From the NCBI GenBank assembly GCA_002410125.1, contig DHQH01000110.1:28501-39432 (forward strand): DNA of 10,932 bases. Reading direction: 5' to 3'. Below, piece by piece: positions 8,201 through 10,932 of this stretch. The notes under the pieces were generated by a model. The model searched no databases. It was not told the DNA's origin and saw only the letters and a list, made by a program, of their open reading frames with translations. Source of the stretch: Alphaproteobacteria bacterium UBA5343. GTDB lineage: Bacteria > Pseudomonadota > Alphaproteobacteria > RF32 > UBA5343. The translations under genes and the position numbers were made by a program. Every line of letters starts with the position of its first letter. Within the stretch, counting starts at the first letter, position 1.

Positions 8201-8368
8201 GAAGCGTGGTGGCTCGGTGAAGATAGTTTTGAAAGTAAGCAAAAAGAAGAAATCAATCCATTTAAGCAAAGTTTTGAAACTGGTAAAGATATAAAAATGG
8301 CAGAGAAACTAGAGAAGTCCTTGGAGGAGAAGAAGGATAAGGTTCGCAAAAACAAGATCCTTAGTTAA
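5300..8368 (+). CDS. virD4: VirD4/TraG-type type IV secretion coupling ATPase with long acidic C-terminal tail
   Basis: Coupling proteins are inner-membrane ATPases that receive substrates and pass them to the type IV secretion channel. Hydrophobic segments at about 21-47 and 93-114 form the N-terminal anchor. The core begins with YGDSKFATEDDIERLGL (126-142), matching the VirD4 pattern before the P-loop. Walker A is GTTGSGKT (170-177), followed by FAYDIKKEAF and the KWNPLS motif (235-240). DYWVKISRSAFEG (271-283) lies in the presumed all-alpha region. Walker B is LLYTFDDLQNMPKM (526-539), with Asp-Asp where VirD4 relatives usually have Asp-Glu. LLCTQNLFQL (557-566) is the downstream Gln motif. 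The core ends near residue 680. Residues 690-1022 are an acidic, Glu/Lys-rich tail with a probable coiled coil at about 866-912. Typical VirD4 proteins are some 550-800 residues, so 1022 is long. GGGAT at 5289-5293 is the ribosome-binding site. No other virB genes are in the window. The symbol refers to the family; orthology is inferred. Confidence 0.85.
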   Translation: MGLPSIYSLGEEKIHKACNWMFYTFLISFVVMVILMIICYPLSIMYAGGFSEKSIDKAFNIAEAFIFNPQYLYNVYFRWFFIFIRKVYFGEVTVALIIPVIPSIAFFGGLIIGWLKNPYSFKPAMYGDSKFATEDDIERLGLFKGFNIVLGMIEEQFIRFTDTLSAICVGTTGSGKTSGIVLPTILTANRQSIFAYDIKKEAFKNTSMTRSKKGFVFHFNWGGKDDEENGILYPKWNPLSLGNLPEHGPGRENYVSGLSYLLVKGSQDINDYWVKISRSAFEGLAHFIIYKTEQAISNDYFLGKLYDGESLDEEDYQVLTSFYKSMKGDQVNKALVYAKNGAINLDNYLPIGSWEGLPEPWQGRQGCFSMLIDWITQQQIFANLELKARKEAGDTAALQQDPMRYILDKAIEEAIFFGYSRRAIMELNQLATISKKQRASVISMVMSSLGVFKNNTIRNNTCFSDFFFTDLRGIKDDEKSRWGLTSVYLTDKDDVTVPLSSTFIEMSIGASIVSRPGKNNMGPYPLLYTFDDLQNMPKMTSVKKGTAMGRSQKVSFLLCTQNLFQLNDIYGFGGMEEIISNTGAKIIFRENNEKTGKKFQAMSAMETVNTVTSIGGGKEIFGINVNQFDYTAKYQQIGKSLVSNKRVLTLKPGKHYVMMQGAMDTPIIAQTPYHYKDKEVKALVNTEEVSHIDERIVAKRDEQDLNPPELTIAIPDVKIDGVMDVVEELYDYGNMSAKEAKKYKEGKSLEYILEEQKEYEGLGLLGDDDSDMVDNLEFESEYKVDNKPETDVEEDESVEEVLEDFGGVSYKSDVKVMARGDTKDVKETNIEAKEYETDWADFENDFMPAKENTEKVLVEEIDFVEEVKENETKSKLDNLKSEVNTKLETKNEEINKSIERKREALRRAMKPYLENEEVISKEIIENKEDTHHYHEEPAPNYDISTKMQKPEMIKVDENSELEPVNEEEAWWLGEDSFESKQKEEINPFKQSFETGKDIKMAEKLEKSLEEKKDKVRKNKILS

Positions 8369-8408
8369 TCTTCGTCTTTTGCACCATTAATCGTAAATTG
8401 ATTTTTAA

Positions 8409-8510
8409 ATGAGGCGTTCACGTATTACTTATACGAGAAACCATATTGAAAAATTAAGTTTACTTCTGCTGGCACAAAATCCTTCAGATTGTAGGAATGA
8501 AATAGGATAG
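8409..8510 (+). CDS. Doubtful 33-codon open frame in the convergent intergenic region
   Basis: An ATG at 8409 opens a 33-residue frame beginning MRRSRITYTRNHIEKL and ending NEIG before TAG. No Shine-Dalgarno precedes it, and a TAA stop lies directly upstream in frame, so it is not a continuation of a longer gene. Codons such as CGT, ACG and CTG are denser here than in the neighbouring genes. It could be a small protein, a remnant of a decayed gene, or chance within a structured RNA. I give it low weight. Confidence 0.15.
   Translation: MRRSRITYTRNHIEKLSLLLLAQNPSDCRNEIG
8416..8441. other. Hairpin-forming inverted repeat in the virD4-mrp intergenic region
   Basis: CGTAT (8421-8425) and ATACG (8431-8435) pair perfectly around the loop TACTT. 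After one A-A mismatch the stem continues with GTTC (8416-8419) against GAA(a)C (8437-8441). This gives about nine pairs, with one mismatch and one bulge. No T-run follows on either strand, so it is not a classical intrinsic terminator. It may be an RNA structure or a protein-binding site between two convergent genes. Confidence 0.4.
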
Positions 8511-8549
8511 TGATTAAAGAAGAAATACTTCAGCTACAGTTTTTAATTC

Positions 8550-8572
8550 TTATTATCTGACCCATATAATAA
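8550..8572. other. AT-only inverted repeat near the 3' end of mrp
   Basis: TTATTAT (8550-8556) and ATAATAA (8566-8572) are perfect 7-nt inverted arms around a 9-nt loop. All pairs are A-T, so the hairpin would be weak. It lies about 35 nt beyond the mrp stop codon and could contribute to 3'-end formation of that transcript, but no T-tract follows it on the minus strand. Confidence 0.25.
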
Positions 8573-8606
8573 ACTAAAATAGAAGAATGAATCCTTTTTT
8601 AAAATA

Positions 8607-9638
8607 CTAAAACAATTTTTTCTTTATTTTTTTTGCGATATCTAAATAGCATTTACTATGGTCGGAATTTGGGTTACTAATAACTATTGGTATACCTTCA
8701 TCAGCATTTTTTCTAATCGCATAGTGTAGTGGAACTTCACCCAAGAAATCTGTATCTAATTCGTTAGCTGTTTCTTTTGCTCCGCCATAACCAAAGATTT
8801 CTGATTTTTCACCGCATTTAGGACATATAAAATAACTCATATTTTCTATAATACCTAAGGTTGGGATATTGACTTTTTCAAACATTTTAAGCCCCTTTCT
8901 AGCATCTAATAAGGCGATGTCTTGAGGTGTGGAAACAATGACAGCTCCATCTAATTCTATTCTTTGACTGATTGTTAATTGCACATCTCCTGTTCCAGGA
9001 GGCATATCTATTACTAAAACATCAATTTTTTCCCAAAGAGTGGTGGTGATTAATTGTTCAATTGCTCCACATACTCTAGATCCTCTCCATATGATTGGTT
9101 CATCTTTATCAATTAATGCTCCAATTGACATAGAATCTATATTATGATTTGTAAGAGGGTATAGGCTTTGACCATCTGTAGATTCAACTCTTTGGTTTTC
9201 AACTCCTAGCATTTTTGGAATCGATGGGCCGTGAATATCTGCATCAAAAATTGCAACATTAAGATCTAATTTTGAAAGTGCTGCTGCAATGTTTACAGCA
9301 GTGGTTGACTTACCAACACCACCTTTACCACTGGCAACGGCAATTATCTTTTTTACACCATTTATTTTTAGCTTTTCTATTTCGCTGTGATGAGTTTTTG
9401 GTTTGGGCTTGTTTAAGCTGTCTGCCTCTTTAGTAGATGTGATTACAATTGTTGCTTTTGATATTTGGCTTAAGGCTTCAATTTCAGTTTTTAAGATATT
9501 TGTTATATTTTCTAAATCGTTATCATTTTTGCTAGCATCTATTGATATGATAGCTTTGTCTTTGATTACTTTAATTGTTTCAACTGTATCAAGAGAAATA
9601 TGCTTTTTTATTATCTCTTCAATCTTGACTTCACTCAT
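8607..9638 (-). CDS. mrp: Mrp/ApbC/NBP35-family iron-sulfur cluster carrier ATPase
   Basis: This 343-residue cytosolic P-loop ATPase of the MinD/Mrp family binds and delivers Fe-S clusters to apoproteins. The deviant Walker A motif SGKGGVGKST (103-112) is complete. FDADIHGPSIPKMLG (131-145) and VLVIDMPPGTGDVQLT (208-222) are family signatures. The cluster-binding pair CPKC (Cys272, Cys275) follows IIENMSYF. The N-terminal ~75 residues correspond to the MIP18/DUF59 domain but are short and diverged, lacking the usual DPE-type motif near the start. The WRG segment reads WRGSRVCGA (184-192) where many Mrp proteins have Gly-Pro-Met after Arg. The start is well supported by AGGAAG (9644-9649 on the complementary strand). 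It is divergent from hflK across 115 nt and convergent with the coupling-protein gene. It is probably functional and housekeeping. Confidence 0.95.
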   Translation of the reverse strand: MSEVKIEEIIKKHISLDTVETIKVIKDKAIISIDASKNDNDLENITNILKTEIEALSQISKATIVITSTKEADSLNKPKPKTHHSEIEKLKINGVKKIIAVASGKGGVGKSTTAVNIAAALSKLDLNVAIFDADIHGPSIPKMLGVENQRVESTDGQSLYPLTNHNIDSMSIGALIDKDEPIIWRGSRVCGAIEQLITTTLWEKIDVLVIDMPPGTGDVQLTISQRIELDGAVIVSTPQDIALLDARKGLKMFEKVNIPTLGIIENMSYFICPKCGEKSEIFGYGGAKETANELDTDFLGEVPLHYAIRKNADEGIPIVISNPNSDHSKCYLDIAKKIKKKLF

Positions 9639-9680
9639 CTTAACTTCCTATATTATTGTTAATAGATTTCTTAAAATTAT

Positions 9681-9710
9681 TTGTTTTATAACATATATGA
9701 ATTATATAAG
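9681..9710 (+). promoter_or_regulatory. Possible sigma70-type promoter for hflK-hflC
   Basis: In the 115-nt divergent region, TTGTTT (9681-9686) and TATAAG (9705-9710) are spaced by 18 nt and lie about 43 nt before the hflK ATG. The region is almost all A and T, so such matches arise easily, and a second TATA-like string follows at 9711-9716. The minus-strand mrp promoter must lie in the same interval, but I cannot single it out. Confidence 0.25.
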
Positions 9711-9753
9711 TATATAAATAAAGTTTATTAAATTTCAATAAGGGGATAAATTA

Positions 9754-10788
9754 ATGTCTGATGATAAAAATCCTTGGGGTGGTGGAAATAGTGACCCTTG
9801 GAATAGTTCTAGTGATGGTAAGGTGGTTTATAAGAAAACTTTTAAAAAAGGTGGTAATGATAATTTTAAGCCTTTTAATAGCGATATAAAACCTAAATGG
9901 GTTATAATTGCATTATTAGCTATTTGGCTTGCTTCTGGTTTTTATCAAGTACAGCCAGCACAAGAAGGGGTTGTTCTTAGATTTGGTGAATATGCTTATT
10001 CTACATCAGCAGGGCTTCATTATCATTTACCTTTTCCAATTGAAAAAGTTTATACTCCTAATGTAACCAGAGAGAGAAGTGTGCATGTCGGTGGTGAAGA
10101 TAATTCTATGAATAGAAATGCTGCTGGTTATAAAGAAAGCTATATGCTAACTGGAGATGAAAATATCGTAGATATTAATTTTGCAGTTATTTGGAATATT
10201 AAATCTGCAAAAGATTATTTGTTTAGTATGAGAAATCCTGATGGGACAGTTTCTGTGGCTGCACAAAGTGCTATGAGAGAAGTTGTTGGTCAATCTGATA
10301 TTCAAGATATTTTAACAGGGGACAGAGATAGAGTTGAAGAAGAAACTAAAAATGCCTTACAAAATGTTTTAGATGAATTTCATAGTGGTATTAATGTGAT
10401 TAGAGTTAAGTTGCAAAAAGCAGATCCTCCAAAAGAAGTGGTTGATGCTTTTAATGAAGTGCAAAGAGCAAAAACTGATAAAGAAAGATTTAAAAATGAA
10501 GCAGAGGCTTATAGAAATGATATTATTCCTGTAGCAAGAGGTGAAGCTGAAAAAATTATTCAAAATGCAGAAGCTTATAAAGCAGAGGTAATTAACAAAG
10601 CAAAAGGTGAAGCTAATCGTTATGATGCGATTTATAAGGCTTATAAACAAGCAAAAACTGTTACTGTGAAACGTATGTATTTGGATGCGATGGAAGAAGT
10701 GGTTAAAAATTCTAATAAAGTGATTATTGATCCTTCTAAATCAGGTGCGAATGTGTTGCCATATTTGCCGTTGAATAGTGTTAAGTAA
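9754..10788 (+). CDS. hflK: HflK, SPFH-domain subunit of the HflKC complex that modulates FtsH
   Basis: HflK and HflC form a large membrane-bound SPFH assembly around the FtsH protease and limit its access to membrane substrates. This 344-residue protein starts with a Gly/Asn/Trp-rich cytosolic segment (NPWGGG) and has one membrane helix at about 48-64 (WVIIALLAIWLASGFY). It then enters the SPFH domain with VQPAQEGVVLRFGEY (65-79) and GLHYHLPFPIEKV (87-99). A coiled-coil stretch rich in Ala, Glu and Lys follows (about 225-300, including ARGEAEKI and NKAKGEANRYDA). The C-terminus ends with VLPYLPLNSVK. AGGGG at 9741-9745 sits 8 nt before the ATG. hflC begins 13 nt after the stop. The length and domain order are normal for alphaproteobacterial HflK, and nothing appears broken. 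Confidence 0.95.
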   Translation: MSDDKNPWGGGNSDPWNSSSDGKVVYKKTFKKGGNDNFKPFNSDIKPKWVIIALLAIWLASGFYQVQPAQEGVVLRFGEYAYSTSAGLHYHLPFPIEKVYTPNVTRERSVHVGGEDNSMNRNAAGYKESYMLTGDENIVDINFAVIWNIKSAKDYLFSMRNPDGTVSVAAQSAMREVVGQSDIQDILTGDRDRVEEETKNALQNVLDEFHSGINVIRVKLQKADPPKEVVDAFNEVQRAKTDKERFKNEAEAYRNDIIPVARGEAEKIIQNAEAYKAEVINKAKGEANRYDAIYKAYKQAKTVTVKRMYLDAMEEVVKNSNKVIIDPSKSGANVLPYLPLNSVK

Positions 10789-10801
10789 GGAGAGTTGAGA
10801 T

Positions 10802-10932
10802 ATGAATAGTAAAAAGAAAATGATTTTAGGTGCTATAACAGCTATTGTTGTTATTGTTCTTGTGAACTCTGCTTTTATTGTAAATCAAATGCAAACAGCT
10901 CTTGTTTTACAATTTGGTGAGCCTGTTGATGT
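10802..10932 (+). CDS. hflC: HflC, N-terminal part, cut by the window end
   Basis: The first 43 codons show a short basic N-terminus (MNSKKK), one hydrophobic membrane helix (about 7-25) and the HflC signature that follows it, FIVNQMQTALVLQFGEPVD, with which the SPFH domain begins. AAGGAG at 10787-10792, overlapping the hflK stop codon, lies 9 nt before the ATG. The gene directly follows hflK in the usual hflK-hflC order, so co-transcription and joint assembly are expected. The rest of the gene lies beyond the window. Confidence 0.93.
   Translation, partial: MNSKKKMILGAITAIVVIVLVNSAFIVNQMQTALVLQFGEPVD

Noticed and set aside
5300..8368. DotL/IcmO (type IVB) identity for the coupling protein
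   Set aside because: The pre-P-loop YGDSKFATEDDIERLGL, KWNPLS and Walker B context fit the VirD4/TraG (type IVA) pattern better. Only the long tail is reminiscent of DotL.
8354..8372. AAGAT/ATCTT inverted repeat overlapping the virD4 stop codon, followed by a T-rich stretch
   Set aside because: Only five mostly A-T pairs around a 9-nt loop, and the following T-run is interrupted. Too weak to call a terminator.
8409..8550. Possible frameshifted gene formed by the 33-codon frame and a following GTG frame at 8510
   Set aside because: The joined product of about 50 residues matches no family I recognise, and neither part has a ribosome-binding site, so I do not call a pseudogene.
9403..9717. 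Open frame of about 104 codons on the + strand antisense to the mrp start, with a hydrophobic product
   Set aside because: It is fully explained as the complement of an A-rich coding strand. mrp has clear motifs and its own Shine-Dalgarno, and the antisense frame has none of its own.

Overview
The window is a strongly AT-rich stretch of bacterial chromosome with tightly packed genes. HflK has an alphaproteobacterial-type N-terminus (NPWGGG start, then a QPAQEGVVLRFGEY segment). Mrp is divergently transcribed from hflK-hflC, and there is a VirD4-type type IV secretion coupling protein. Together with the base composition, this suggests a host-associated alphaproteobacterium with a reduced genome, in or near the Rickettsiales or Holosporales. 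That placement is inferred from gene content only. No rRNA, tRNA, insertion sequence or CRISPR array was seen.

Region 1 (1-4181, + strand) is a compact three-gene unit in which every product carries a HlyD-type periplasmic adaptor (barrel-sandwich) module. The first is a periplasmic adaptor cut by the left edge of the window. The second fuses a cytosolic GAF-like domain, one membrane helix and a HlyD half. The third fuses a PqqD-like N-terminal domain, a multi-spanning M50 (site-2-protease-like) metalloprotease core with HELGH and a downstream FDG aspartate, and a C-terminal HlyD half. The gaps are 6 and 10 nt. The unit looks like an envelope export or trans-envelope assembly machine, but no ATPase, RND pump or TolC-like channel is visible here.

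Region 2 (about 4182-8368, + strand) has a short possible promoter region, a charged unrecognised protein with nine pentapeptide-like repeats, and, 22 nt later, a 1022-residue VirD4/TraG-type coupling ATPase. The ATPase has a complete membrane anchor and nucleotide-binding core, plus an unusual acidic tail of about 330 residues. The two genes probably form a transcription unit linked to type IV secretion, with the pentapeptide protein a candidate partner or substrate.

Region 3 (8369-8606) is a 238-nt convergent intergenic region with two hairpin-capable inverted repeats and a doubtful 33-codon frame. Region 4 (8607-10932) holds mrp on the minus strand (Fe-S cluster carrier ATPase). It is divergent, across a 115-nt AT-rich promoter region, from hflK and the start of hflC, whose products form the membrane SPFH complex that modulates the FtsH protease. 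This last region is ordinary housekeeping.
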